Source of the DNA: Venturia oleaginea
Taxonomy: Eukaryota; Ascomycota; Dothideomycetes; Venturiales; Venturiaceae
NCBI GenBank assembly: GCA_013176395.1
Contig: JABMLP010000016.1
Location: forward strand, 992,001-1,056,000
Direction of reading: 5' to 3'
Length of the DNA: 64,000 nucleotides
Position numbers and translations under genes: made by a program. Shown here piece by piece: positions 21,277 through 30,489 of this stretch (positions are counted from its first letter, which is position 1; each line of letters starts with the position of its first letter). Under the pieces are notes generated by a model. It was not told the origin of the DNA. It saw nothing but the letters and a program-made list of their open reading frames with translations, and searched no databases.

Positions 21277-22102
21277 TTATGAAGCGACAGATGGAGATGT
21301 AGCGGTAGTTTCGACGGATGGGATCGATGCCATGAATCCCGCGTGGGATGAGTGCTTCTTGTAATAGTATAAATCGGGTCGTTTTGGAATAAGCTCATCC
21401 GGAATTTCTCGTAGGACGGTCTCAAGGATTCGTTGTTTCCCGGCTTCGTGGTCGCCGTCGCGGTTCCAGATCTGGATGAGCATTGAGTTGAATCGGACAG
21501 AGTAGGAGACGCCGCAGATGTCGTCTCTAAAGGCTATGATCTGTTAGTCTTCGCCTTTCATCAAAGTGTTGGTGATAGCTACTCGTCTTCTTTTCGTCGT
21601 AAACAGCAGCCTGTAACGACTCCCCAATAGCAGCCAAGCAAAGGTGTTTCCAGAATTCCGGTGCCGACTCCTTGGGCACTCTGAATGTCCAGGCACCTCC
21701 TCTCAAGTTTCTGGGATCTTCCCAAAGTGGCTTCACACCTTTCTTGAATAGATGCACCGAGTCTCTCAGTCTAAGCATCTTCTCTACAGGAAAGTTGTTG
21801 TACAGCTCCCAGAAATGCTGTACATCTGTAATGTCCAAAAGCTTTACCAATCTCTCCTCGTACGTGGTATCTTCGGGCTTGGAGGCGGATGGACTTGTGA
21901 CGGTGTTTGGGTCGGCAGGTTTCTCGCGGTTGCTTCGATCGTGCCAGAATTCCCAGCTGTGAACTAAGGGGTACATCTTCCGTAAACGTGTGGAGAGGGC
22001 AGCGACCATTGCTCTGCCCCTCGCGGGGGAGTTTGTTGCTGAGGCATCAGCATCGGTCATGGAGTGGAGGTTGTTCGTTAGGAGGGAGGGTGGATGTACC
22101 AT
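21277..22102 (-). CDS. eIF4E family cap-binding protein, class II (4EHP-like)
   Basis: Binds the mRNA 5' cap. Class II members (4EHP) usually repress rather than promote translation. Exon 1 is 22102-21583 and exon 2 is 21536-21277, around a 46-nt intron; the protein is 259 aa. Family blocks: LVHSWEFWHDRSN, ITDVQHFWELYNNF, then KPLWEDPRNLRGGAWTFRV carrying the cap-binding Trp-Glu pair, FWKHLCLAAIGE, and an ending with DLYYYKKHSSHAGF. At the place of the first cap-stacking tryptophan (mouse eIF4E Trp56) the sequence reads TTYEERLVKLLDI, a tyrosine, which is the class II signature. An Arg/Lys-poor linker of about 20 residues is inserted before it. The ATG at 22102 is the first in frame. Confidence 0.88.
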
Positions 22103-22658
22103 GGCGAGCTGTGTGTGAAGACTCGAAGATGGTGAGGCTTGAGGATAAGTACAGTCGAGTAGAGAAGCGGGGTGATTGGCCTTTTCAAATGAAGGACGCT
22201 CGTGTTCCCCACATATGGGTATTGCTTTGACTTTCCCTCGCGGTATGATGCCTCGTTCACGTAATGGCTGTGAGACGCTTGTCGTGGGATGCGTTTCGAG
22301 TGACAATGATTCAGTGTGGTAGTGGTAGTAAGTACCAAGACGTAGCTATCAGAATGGCTGGAGAGAGTGGATGGTATTTAGGAATAGGACCTTTAGTACT
22401 GGTACTGGTACTGATGCCACAGCAGCTCCACAGACTCTACGCGCTGTTCTCAGCCTTGTGGTGTCTCTGGCGCTTAGAACTAGGGGCATCCACAGGCTGT
22501 GACGTCCCTTGGTCCAGCCTCTCTCGAGCCTCTGAAACGGCCCTGGACCCTGAATTTCGTCTGGAAGCTATTCTGAGCTTTCTTCTCCAGAGCATTTGAA
22601 ACTCTCATTTCGTATCGTATGCGCAATGCCAGCTCTACCCACTCATACTTGTAAAATC
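22103..22658. promoter_or_regulatory. Divergent intergenic region, eIF4E-like and NOPCHAP1-like genes
   Basis: A 556-bp region separates divergent start codons. It holds a CTGGTACTGGTACTG microrepeat near 22400 and no gene. Shared promoter function is inferred from orientation only. Confidence 0.35.
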
Positions 22659-23388
22659 ATGACTTCTATCCCTACCCGCAGCGCCAAACGGAAAGCCACC
22701 GACATACACGCAGCAGAAACCAATAGTGAAACAAGTCGAACCTCTCAGAACGATGCTATCTTCACTGGCAACGACTCCGTTTCTCGAACCACGAACCAGA
22801 CAGATGTACATTCGGATTCTGATCTTTCGACTTCCTCCGAGGACCCCTCTAGCGAGTCAGACAGCGGCAGCGACAGCGACAACGATAGTGACACGACCGA
22901 TCGTGCCTCAATGCAGGACAACGAAGCTATCACGAATCTAAGACCAGGAACGAAGCCGAACATGAAGTTGGAAACATTGGAGCCTGCGTTGTTGCAAAGA
23001 CTGAAGACATTCATACCAGAGCTCGCTGCTGCGAATCAAGAGTTGGACAATGAGAGACTGAATGGCACAATCGAGCGAAGGAACATTGAGCGCGTCGGGG
23101 AGGGTGACGGACCATTCATAGAGCTGGTGAGTGGGCGATATACGTGTGGAACTCATTCATGCCGTCACTAATCACTTTGCTTAGGACTTAGGCTTGGGCG
23201 TTCTAGAAGAAAAATCCGGCGACATCACTACAAACCAACACGATTCTGGTTCCGACTCCGAATTCGAATCCGAACAAAACGACGATGCTGCTGGCTCAAA
23301 AAAGGCAGATCCAGATGTCATCAGCAAGCTCATGGGCCAAGCTAAGAAGGGTCGCAAAGCCGTACACATCCAAGAGCTCCGCGAATGA
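22659..23388 (+). CDS. NOPCHAP1-like protein (DUF4598)
   Basis: Likely nuclear chaperone-type protein related to human NOPCHAP1, which helps assemble box C/D snoRNP core proteins. Exon 1 is 22659-23126 and exon 2 is 23185-23388, around a 58-nt intron; the protein is 223 aa. A low-complexity Ser/Asp/Glu region (residues about 45-85) precedes the conserved region: LEPALLQRLKTFIPELAAAN, then PFIEL joined across the intron to DLGLGVLEEK. The C-terminus has an acidic Ser/Asp/Glu patch and a basic end (MGQAKKGRKAVHIQELRE). The ATG at 22626 is an alternative start adding 11 residues. The assignment rests on the PFIELDLGLGVLE motif and overall layout. Confidence 0.7.
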
Positions 23389-23986
23389 GAACGACAAACC
23401 GGCATCCCGTGCTCTATTCTTCACGTTAGAGGCACGCAAATGATCACTTGACCAGATCTACTACTCTCGAACATTCAAAGCTGGCACGCGTTATTTCCGC
23501 AGATTTGTGGCCGAGGTCAGAGGGGTTTGGACCGCAATAATATTTGTGTACGGATATCCATACACGTCTACGACGAATAATTACAGCTTCATCACCGCGA
23601 AAGCATCAACACCCGCAATACATCCGCTTCATTCAGCGATGACAAGGTTACCATGAGCGAAAGTGCAGTGCGCTCACAATTGCTCGCTATTGCTAGACAG
23701 CCTCGCTATTACCCGCCCCCACAATGCTCGCCAAAACTTTCAGATAATGACTTCGATAGCGCAAGATCATAGATTGTTCTGATCTTTCGGCAATCTACTG
23801 CCGGACTATCTTTGACCTTTATTCCGCGTTTCAGAATCAATGCCTGTCGCGAACTATTTGAAAAAGGGCAACTACGACTTCACAATGTTCTACCACTTCG
23901 CTTCACTGCCACCTTACATTCTTTTAGTTCAGGCGCAAGGCGCACACATTCGTTTCTGTTCTTTTACGGTCAGATTGAAAAATTCA
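23389..23986. other. Intergenic / 5' region of S9 peptidase gene
   Basis: No separate gene. The frame of the next gene is open back to 23840, where another ATG exists, but residues before 23987 do not look like a mature secreted protein. Confidence 0.4.
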
Positions 23987-26656
23987 ATGGTTTTCAGAGT
24001 GACTTGGAGCCAATGGTGCATAGCTTTCTTAGGCATTGTAACATGGACCAGCATGCTTTCATCGGTATCTGCTCAAGGAACTGCTGCAGATTACGAGCGC
24101 ATGGATAAATTCGTCAAAGGTCTTCAAGGCTGCGCTCAGCCGACTGTCACAGCACACTGGCTGCCTTCCAATGAATCATTCTGGTATCGAAACGCTGACG
24201 CAAAGAATGTGTCTGAGTTCCTCTTTGTTGACGCTGCAAAAGGGGTCCGGAAGCCAGCGTTTGATCATGTTCGTTTGGCACAAGCTTTGAGCGCGAAAAG
24301 TATTCCAGCCAATGCATCGTCATTGCCTTTTGCCTGGATTTCTCTTACAGAGAACGCGACTGCCGTCCGTTTCCGCGTGGGCAAACAGGCATGGCAATTC
24401 GACACCAATGGCACTCTGACACCATTCTCGGGCGATCTTGGTGAAGAAATGTTAAAGCCGATCATTGACAATGTTCCTTCCGTAGATGGAGGTCCGAGTA
24501 CTCGAATCACTTTCGACAACCAATCCAATATGACCGTCGCCCTCTTTTGGGTCGATGGAGAAGGAAATTTGCAATCTTACGGCAAGATAGAGGCCGGGAA
24601 GTCGATGTCCACGACCACCTACGCCGGCCATGTCTGGAGAATTCAGACCACGACAGGGAAAACTATTGCCAGCTTCCGTGCTACGGTGGCAGAAGCAATA
24701 GCAATCATCGACAACGCGCCGATGAATAGACTTGCGCAGGTTGACGATTCTGGCAACAATCAGGAGGGCTTCGATGGGTTTTCAAGACTGCCCGAACTCC
24801 GACAGGCTCCAACTCTGAAAATCAAGCTTGCGGATGATTTCCCTCCCAGCAACATCAGCTCTCAGAATGGCCCTAGCATCGGCGACTTTTCATCAAAATT
24901 TCCCGATGGCAATATCACAGCACGGTATCCCTCACCAGTCGCAGGATACACTGTCGTTTATGATACTACGCCAGCACAGACACACCCAGTTTATATGGTC
25001 GAATCTTCACCAAAGAACCAGACTCAGCCGTTGCTCAGGACAAACAAAGAGATCACAAAGGAGGAATATCTTAAGCCCGGCGACAAAGTGAAAATTGATC
25101 GACCTCGGCTCTATCGAAATCTTCAAGAGATTGTGATAAACGACACTCTCTTTAAGAACCCATGGGACATTACGGATATGGGATGGAGCGCAGACGGGAC
25201 TGAGTACCGCTTTTTGTACAATCAACGTGGGCACCAGATCTTGCGTATCATCGGCGTCAAATTGAACGGGAATGTTCGGGTCATACATGAAGAGCGTCAG
25301 AAAACGTTCATCGACTACTCGAGCAAAACTTTCATTTACGGATTGAGTAGAAAGCCTTTGAACGCTTCGGATTCGCTCAAAGCAGGTGAAGCGGCAGGCA
25401 AAGACGAAATCATCTGGGCCAGTGAAAAGAGTGGATGGAATCATCTCTATCTTCTCGACATGAAGGCTGGTTCTATCAAACCTATTACTCAAGGCGAATG
25501 GGTCATGCGAGATGTCACGTTCGTTAATGACGAGAGTGGCCAGATCTGGTTCAAAGGATTCGGCATGGTCCCGGGTCAGGACCACTACCATGCTCACCTT
25601 GCACGAATCAATGTGAATGGAACTGGGATGAAGATTCTCACTGCCGATGTGGATGCAACCCATGATTGGGATGTGCAGTTATGGCCCGATTCTGGCCGCA
25701 AATACTTCGTCGACACCTATTCCCGCGTCGACTTGCCAGTCAAAATCGTACTTCGATCGGCCACTACTGGAAAAGTCATCCTTGATCTCGAAGAAGGCAG
25801 TCTGGATTGCTACAAATCTGCTGGTTGGACTGTTCCTGAACGCTTCACGGCAAAGGGACGCGATGGGAAGACAGATATTTACGGAATCATCCACAAACCT
25901 TCCAACTTCAATCCGAACAAAAAGTACCCCATTCTCGAACAAATCTACGCAGGACCGCAAGACTTTTTCGTTCCCAAAGCCTTCGATCCGACGATACTCC
26001 AACACGAATACGCGGAGTTGGGATTCGTAGTCGTACAAATTGACGGCATGGGTACGAATTGGCGGAGCAAAGCGTTCCACGACGTTTGCGCCAAAAATCT
26101 CAAGGATGGGGGTTTCCTTGATCGAATCGCGTGGATGAAGAAAGCACAGGAGACGAGACCGTGGATGGACCTGTCGCGGGTCGGTGTCTACGGCGGTTCG
26201 GCAGGAGGCCAAAATGCAATGGCAGCTCTACTCTTCCATCCCGAATTCTACAAAGCCGGCGCTGCTGACTCGGGCTGCCACGACAATAGGATGGACAAAA
26301 TTTGGTGGAATGAACAATGGATGGGCTGGCCGGTCGATCAGAGCTACCTTGATTCCAGCAACGTCGTCAATGCGCATAAACTTGAGGGAGCGCTGATGCT
26401 TTTGGTACCGGAGCTGGACATTAATGTTGATCCGGCATCGACGATGCAGGTTGTTGATGCCTTGGTTAAGGCCGGCAAGGATCATGAACTGATCGTTCTG
26501 CCGGGAGAGGAACACGGAGCGGGGCGGAAGACTCCGTACGGGTTGAGGAAGCAACGGGATTTCTTTGTCAGGGAGGTGATGGGAGTGCAGCCGCCGAAGA
26601 GGAACGGAAAAAAGGCAGCTGTTAAGGGGGGTTTTACTGTCGAGGAATTTAATTGA
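23987..26656 (+). CDS. Secreted S9 (DPP IV-type) serine peptidase with VHL-like insert
   Basis: Predicted secreted prolyl-dipeptidyl-peptidase-like enzyme, 889 aa from this start, single exon. The signal peptide is MVFRVTWSQWCIAFLGIVTW and onward to SVSAQ. Residues about 170-240 read as a VHL beta-like domain: TRITFDNQSNMTVALFWVD, YGKIEAGKSM, TYAGHVWRI. A DPP IV N-terminal beta-propeller region follows (for example DITDMGWSADGTEYRFLYNQ, then WASEKSGWNHLYLLD). The alpha/beta hydrolase domain has the nucleophile in VYGGSAGGQNAMAAL (Ser about 738), an Asp in LVPELDINVDPAS and the His in GEEHGAG. The upstream ATG at 23840 would add 49 residues and bury the signal peptide. Many NxS/T sites support secretion. 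It is probably an extracellular or wall-associated peptidase; specificity is unproven. Confidence 0.85.
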   Translation: MVFRVTWSQWCIAFLGIVTWTSMLSSVSAQGTAADYERMDKFVKGLQGCAQPTVTAHWLPSNESFWYRNADAKNVSEFLFVDAAKGVRKPAFDHVRLAQALSAKSIPANASSLPFAWISLTENATAVRFRVGKQAWQFDTNGTLTPFSGDLGEEMLKPIIDNVPSVDGGPSTRITFDNQSNMTVALFWVDGEGNLQSYGKIEAGKSMSTTTYAGHVWRIQTTTGKTIASFRATVAEAIAIIDNAPMNRLAQVDDSGNNQEGFDGFSRLPELRQAPTLKIKLADDFPPSNISSQNGPSIGDFSSKFPDGNITARYPSPVAGYTVVYDTTPAQTHPVYMVESSPKNQTQPLLRTNKEITKEEYLKPGDKVKIDRPRLYRNLQEIVINDTLFKNPWDITDMGWSADGTEYRFLYNQRGHQILRIIGVKLNGNVRVIHEERQKTFIDYSSKTFIYGLSRKPLNASDSLKAGEAAGKDEIIWASEKSGWNHLYLLDMKAGSIKPITQGEWVMRDVTFVNDESGQIWFKGFGMVPGQDHYHAHLARINVNGTGMKILTADVDATHDWDVQLWPDSGRKYFVDTYSRVDLPVKIVLRSATTGKVILDLEEGSLDCYKSAGWTVPERFTAKGRDGKTDIYGIIHKPSNFNPNKKYPILEQIYAGPQDFFVPKAFDPTILQHEYAELGFVVVQIDGMGTNWRSKAFHDVCAKNLKDGGFLDRIAWMKKAQETRPWMDLSRVGVYGGSAGGQNAMAALLFHPEFYKAGAADSGCHDNRMDKIWWNEQWMGWPVDQSYLDSSNVVNAHKLEGALMLLVPELDINVDPASTMQVVDALVKAGKDHELIVLPGEEHGAGRKTPYGLRKQRDFFVREVMGVQPPKRNGKKAAVKGGFTVEEFN

Positions 26657-27261
26657 GTGAGGTGGTTTTTGGTGGAAGTGGAGTAGATTCTTGCAAATTA
26701 GACGATGGAAAACTGTTAATTGGGACTTGTAGGCGGTTCTGGTGTGGATCATTTCCCTTTCTTGTTATTTACTCTAGCGCACGTCTAATTATCGATCAGA
26801 CCCTCTTAGGAGGAGGAGGATGTTTTTCAAATGTGTGGAAGTGCGAGGACTGGTGATTTCGCAATGTCTCAAGTACACCCGAGGCTGCTCAGCCTTGCAA
26901 TCCCGGTTTCGTACGCATGCGAATCAAATCGTGAAATTTGTTTCGCCTGCCAAAGAATACTACTGTACATCTTACTCGGGAGCAGAGTATTGCCGAGTAT
27001 AGACGCCTATAGAATTCAATAACCATGTCAAAACGAAACGTGAAAACGAATGGAGGGACCGAACTGCCCCACTTCGGAAACGAAAAGCCTCCCCACCTCT
27101 GACCGTTCTAACGTTTCCTTCCTGCTACTCGTACGAGTCAAATAGCCATCCCAAAAACCTAACCTCGATAAATCGTTGAATAAATCCTCGTCAATGGATC
27201 ACATTCTATAGCAAACAAGCAAACAGCATACTTTGAACCACGAGAAGACAAGGAGAGAACA
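26657..27261. other. Intergenic region
   Basis: About 600 bp between two plus-strand genes. Short frames only; nothing is recognised. Confidence 0.4.
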
Positions 27262-28188
27262 ATGCAACTCACCATCCTCAGCGTCAAACTCCCAAACCAA
27301 ACTGATACTGAGTTCGACCATGAATTCCGAACTGTTCATGCGAAGGCGACAAGGGAGATTGCGGGATCGTTGGGGCTGATAACGAGATATGTGCAAGGTA
27401 CGAGGGTAGGGGATGATTTCACCACATCAGAATCTGGTTCTTCCAGTAATCATCGGGATGGAGCAGATGGTGGTGATGATGGTGAGGCTGAAGGTGGAGG
27501 TGAAGATCAAGAATCCCGCCTCCCCCTCCAACCTCCCTCAAAGCCTCTAAAGTCTTTCGCACAACTCACCTGGCCATCCGTCCATGTGTTGCAAGCCGCT
27601 CTTCATACAGCCGGCTATCAGAATGGAGCTGGGAAACACATCTTCGCCAAAACGGTACATGTTTTTCTCTCCGTACGGCTTGAAACCGATATCGCTCTAC
27701 CACTACCACCATCGACGAAGGATCCTCCCACCACGAACAAAGAACCCAGTTTCCTCCTCGCAACTTTCTTGAAACCGAAGAGAGGAGTGGGGACACTAGA
27801 ATTCATCGGGAAATGGGATTCTCACGCTTCCTTTTTTCGCAACAACCTTAATATCGAGTTATATCAACGGAATAAATGCATCGATCTTACTCCTTCCCAG
27901 ATTGAGGCGGTATTAAATGGGACGCTGTTCCCACCCGAGACGGCATGGGTGGATGGTGGGTACGAGGAATTCGTTTTTCAAACCTCCGACCATGCTCGGA
28001 GATTCCTGGAAGTAGAGGGGGCAAGATTGAGGCATAGTTATGGGGAGTTTATTGATGGGGAGGAGAGTTTTTGCGGGGCGTGGGATCGGGTTGTGCAGTA
28101 CTCGGAGGAAGAGAGGGGGTTGGCGCAGATTGTCAGGGGCACACTTATTGGTGGTGTTTTGGGCGTTAAGACGGCGCTGGGGTTCTAG
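27262..28188 (+). CDS. EthD-like dimeric alpha/beta-barrel protein
   Basis: A 308-aa single-exon protein. The N-terminus (LTILSVKLPNQTDTEFDHEF, then RTVHAKATREIAGSLGLITRY) matches the strand-helix start of EthD/dimeric alpha-beta-barrel proteins, in which a stress-type fold binds small hydrophobic or quinone-like molecules. A Gly/Asp/Glu-rich low-complexity insert (residues about 55-80) separates it from the rest. The second half (FLLATFLKPKRGVGTLEFIG, then WDSHASFFRNNL) could be a second barrel unit. No catalytic residues can be assigned. The codons of the last about 200 bp are strongly G-rich. The family call is by pattern only. Confidence 0.5.
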   Translation: MQLTILSVKLPNQTDTEFDHEFRTVHAKATREIAGSLGLITRYVQGTRVGDDFTTSESGSSSNHRDGADGGDDGEAEGGGEDQESRLPLQPPSKPLKSFAQLTWPSVHVLQAALHTAGYQNGAGKHIFAKTVHVFLSVRLETDIALPLPPSTKDPPTTNKEPSFLLATFLKPKRGVGTLEFIGKWDSHASFFRNNLNIELYQRNKCIDLTPSQIEAVLNGTLFPPETAWVDGGYEEFVFQTSDHARRFLEVEGARLRHSYGEFIDGEESFCGAWDRVVQYSEEERGLAQIVRGTLIGGVLGVKTALGF

Positions 28189-29130
28189 GCGATATGGATT
28201 CTAGAGGATATAGAATTCGACAAATACGGGTATTCGATGTTCATCTGTGCTTCACCATGAGTATCCATTCGGAAAGTCGATGTTGGTAGGAATTTTTTAG
28301 CGTCAAACTTGAACCGAGGAATCCACTCCAAGGAGGGCATATCATCATCACTCAACAATCCAGCCCATAAATACCAAAAATGGTCTCCATGAATCTCAGT
28401 TCATGAAAGTCATAGATAGCTTCCGAGCTCCAAGCTTACACAGGGTGAGGATTAAGGCTGGCGCTGAGAGGAAGCGGTGGAGGTTAGTATAGTACTTCAT
28501 CGTACAGTACACTCACGGAGAAACAGACTTGTGGTGAGTTTCTTCTGCTGAACTTCATGATGGTTACTGTGATCGTATACTGACACTTAGGACAGCATCC
28601 CAGGGATTGATCGAGAAGCTAAAAGGAGGTTCAGAATATGTGAAAACGCTCTGAAGTTCAAACTAGGTACTGACCATGATTTTGACTGCGATGGCTAAAG
28701 CCTGGGAGGTGTGGGAAAAGAGAGAAGATGCAAGTTCGCCCTTTCTTCAAGGGGGGATTTCTTGTTTCTAAGTAGTTATAAGACCACGATTGGCAATAAT
28801 CATACTATTGGCGTTGTTGTTTCCGAGTGGTAGTGCAATATGCATTTGATAGCCTTTCGTCGCATATTGAGCTGGCGCTCGAATCGCATGACGTGTAGTC
28901 AAGGCATCAAGTATCAATGATCCATCTAATTGTGAGAATTAGTACATGATATGCGTGATGTAGAGTATCTTACAATGGAGCGCGAAGTGGCCTACCTTCT
29001 GTCTTGCTTGTAGATCCCTCTGATGCCTTTCTGCACTTCCCTAGTAGTTGTCTTTCTATTCTAAAGGTCCCTGCTGCACGGCCATACTCGTACATGTTCC
29101 ACCCTCATGAATCATACCACCCAACCCCCC
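28189..29130. other. Non-coding interval
   Basis: Nearly 1 kb with many stops in all frames and no long ORF. It lies between convergent genes (the EthD-like gene on plus, CSL4 on minus). No RNA gene was recognised. Confidence 0.45.
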
Positions 29131-29739
29131 TCAAAAAGGCTTAGCAACCTTCCTACCCTCCTTCACCCCGGTCCTCTGATCCAAAATCTCATTCCAACTA
29201 ACCGGCACACACAGATTCCCCCCATCACTCCAACACATAACAACCCCAAACTCATTCCCCGCCGTCGAAATATAATACCCCGTCTGATCCCCCAATCCAA
29301 CAACAACAGCCCTCACAATATCGCCCACCCGAAAACATTCAGCCAACTTCACTTTATCCTTCTCCGTTGCCCTGACATCTTGGGAGCGGAGTATTGCGCG
29401 GAGAGGTGTGACGCAGACGTGGCCCATGGTATTCGTCGTGTTGGTGGAGGAGGTGGGAGATGCGATTGTGATTATTTCGCAGCGGGCTTGGACGCGGTCG
29501 AGGCGGGTTATACGTGCGTAGACATGTGCGCCTACTGTTGGTGTGACGGCTGTGGATAGGGGCGATTGGATGGAGAGGAGTTTGTTTGCTTTTGGGGTTG
29601 TGGTGTTCTTTTTTGTTGCTGGAGGGCCGAGGAGGGAGGATGTTATGCTGCCGGAGGTGAGGTGAGTCCCCGGACCTGGCGAGAATTTCGAGGACGGGGC
29701 TAGAGATTGGCCTGGGAGGGCGAGGGGAGGGAGAGACAT
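29131..29739 (-). CDS. CSL4: Exosome complex subunit CSL4 (EXOSC1)
   Basis: Cap subunit of the RNA exosome, the 3'-5' RNA-processing and decay complex of nucleus and cytoplasm. A single exon of 202 aa. The N-terminal ECR1_N-type segment (LPPLALPGQSLAPS, then GPGTHL) is followed by a low-complexity Ser/Pro/Lys linker. The S1-like domain runs from about VTPTVGAHVYARITRLDRVQ to LAECFRVGDIVRAVVVGLGD. The C-terminal motif (YYISTAGNEFGVVMCWS, then MNEILDQRTG-like SWNEILDQRTGVKEGRKVAK) is the CSL4 signature. Complete and confidently assigned. Confidence 0.93.
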   Translation of the reverse strand: MSLPPLALPGQSLAPSSKFSPGPGTHLTSGSITSSLLGPPATKKNTTTPKANKLLSIQSPLSTAVTPTVGAHVYARITRLDRVQARCEIITIASPTSSTNTTNTMGHVCVTPLRAILRSQDVRATEKDKVKLAECFRVGDIVRAVVVGLGDQTGYYISTAGNEFGVVMCWSDGGNLCVPVSWNEILDQRTGVKEGRKVAKPF

Positions 29740-30244
29740 TTTGAATTGGGTTGGTTGATTGGGACGAGAAAGATGTTTTGTAGTAACAATTTCGATACAT
29801 TGTTTAGCGTGATGAGGATCACTGAGCCCCGGGTAGCCTGGTTACCATCACGCTACCGATTTGCTCAAAAGGGTTTATGTACTCAGACATCAATCTCACA
29901 GTAACTTGTCATAAATGATACTTCCTTCCGCAGACAATCATCTATTGCCAATGAAACGGCAATTGAGAGATTTGTCCCAGAACTCAAGAATAAAACACGG
30001 AATACATTGTCGCTATTGAAACCAACCCAACCCAGCCATAGGATACTTAATTGCACCCAGGACGACGCTCCATTATCCACCGCTGGTGGTCACCAGAGCA
30101 ACGACACATCAAGCTTCGAGAAACGCGTCGACGGATTTTTTTATCAAGTCTTTTCCCTCCAAAAATAATACCAACAGATAACATCAAAGCGCAGGCCTGT
30201 TAAAAACAGGTACTGAGAATACCACATGTTCACTAGAGAGCACT
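29740..30244. other. Intergenic region
   Basis: About 500 bp between the CSL4 promoter and a duplicated gene fragment. No gene is supported. Confidence 0.4.
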
Positions 30245-30425
30245 CCCCACAATACTCGATCAAATGCGTCGAGATCAAGAGAAAGCCTCATAACGGAGAG
30301 GTCAAGGCAAAACTGTTTGGACCGACCCCTGCCGTGGCTGTCCTTGGCTTCCTCTTGTCTCTATCACTCTTTGCAATCTCGGTACAACAACAGGACGGTA
30401 TGGGCATGCTCGCCGTTATCCGCGA
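30245..30425 (+). pseudogene. Duplicated fragment of the 34-kb membrane-protein gene
   Basis: About 175 bp matches 34282-34456 inside the four-TM gene at roughly 94% by eye, with the same frame (EVKAKLFGP, AVAVLGFLLSLSLFAISVQQ, DGMGMLAVI). All differences I noted are transitions, in both directions. The match starts at the exon-2 border of the parent gene and stops abruptly inside its second membrane segment. It has no start or remaining exons, so it is a partial gene copy next to the 3' end of the deaminase gene. Confidence 0.85.
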
Positions 30426-30489
30426 ATCCTCCTCAAACCACTTGCAAATAGAACGACAGGTTTGTTAGAAACCATGCAATACTCCTAAA

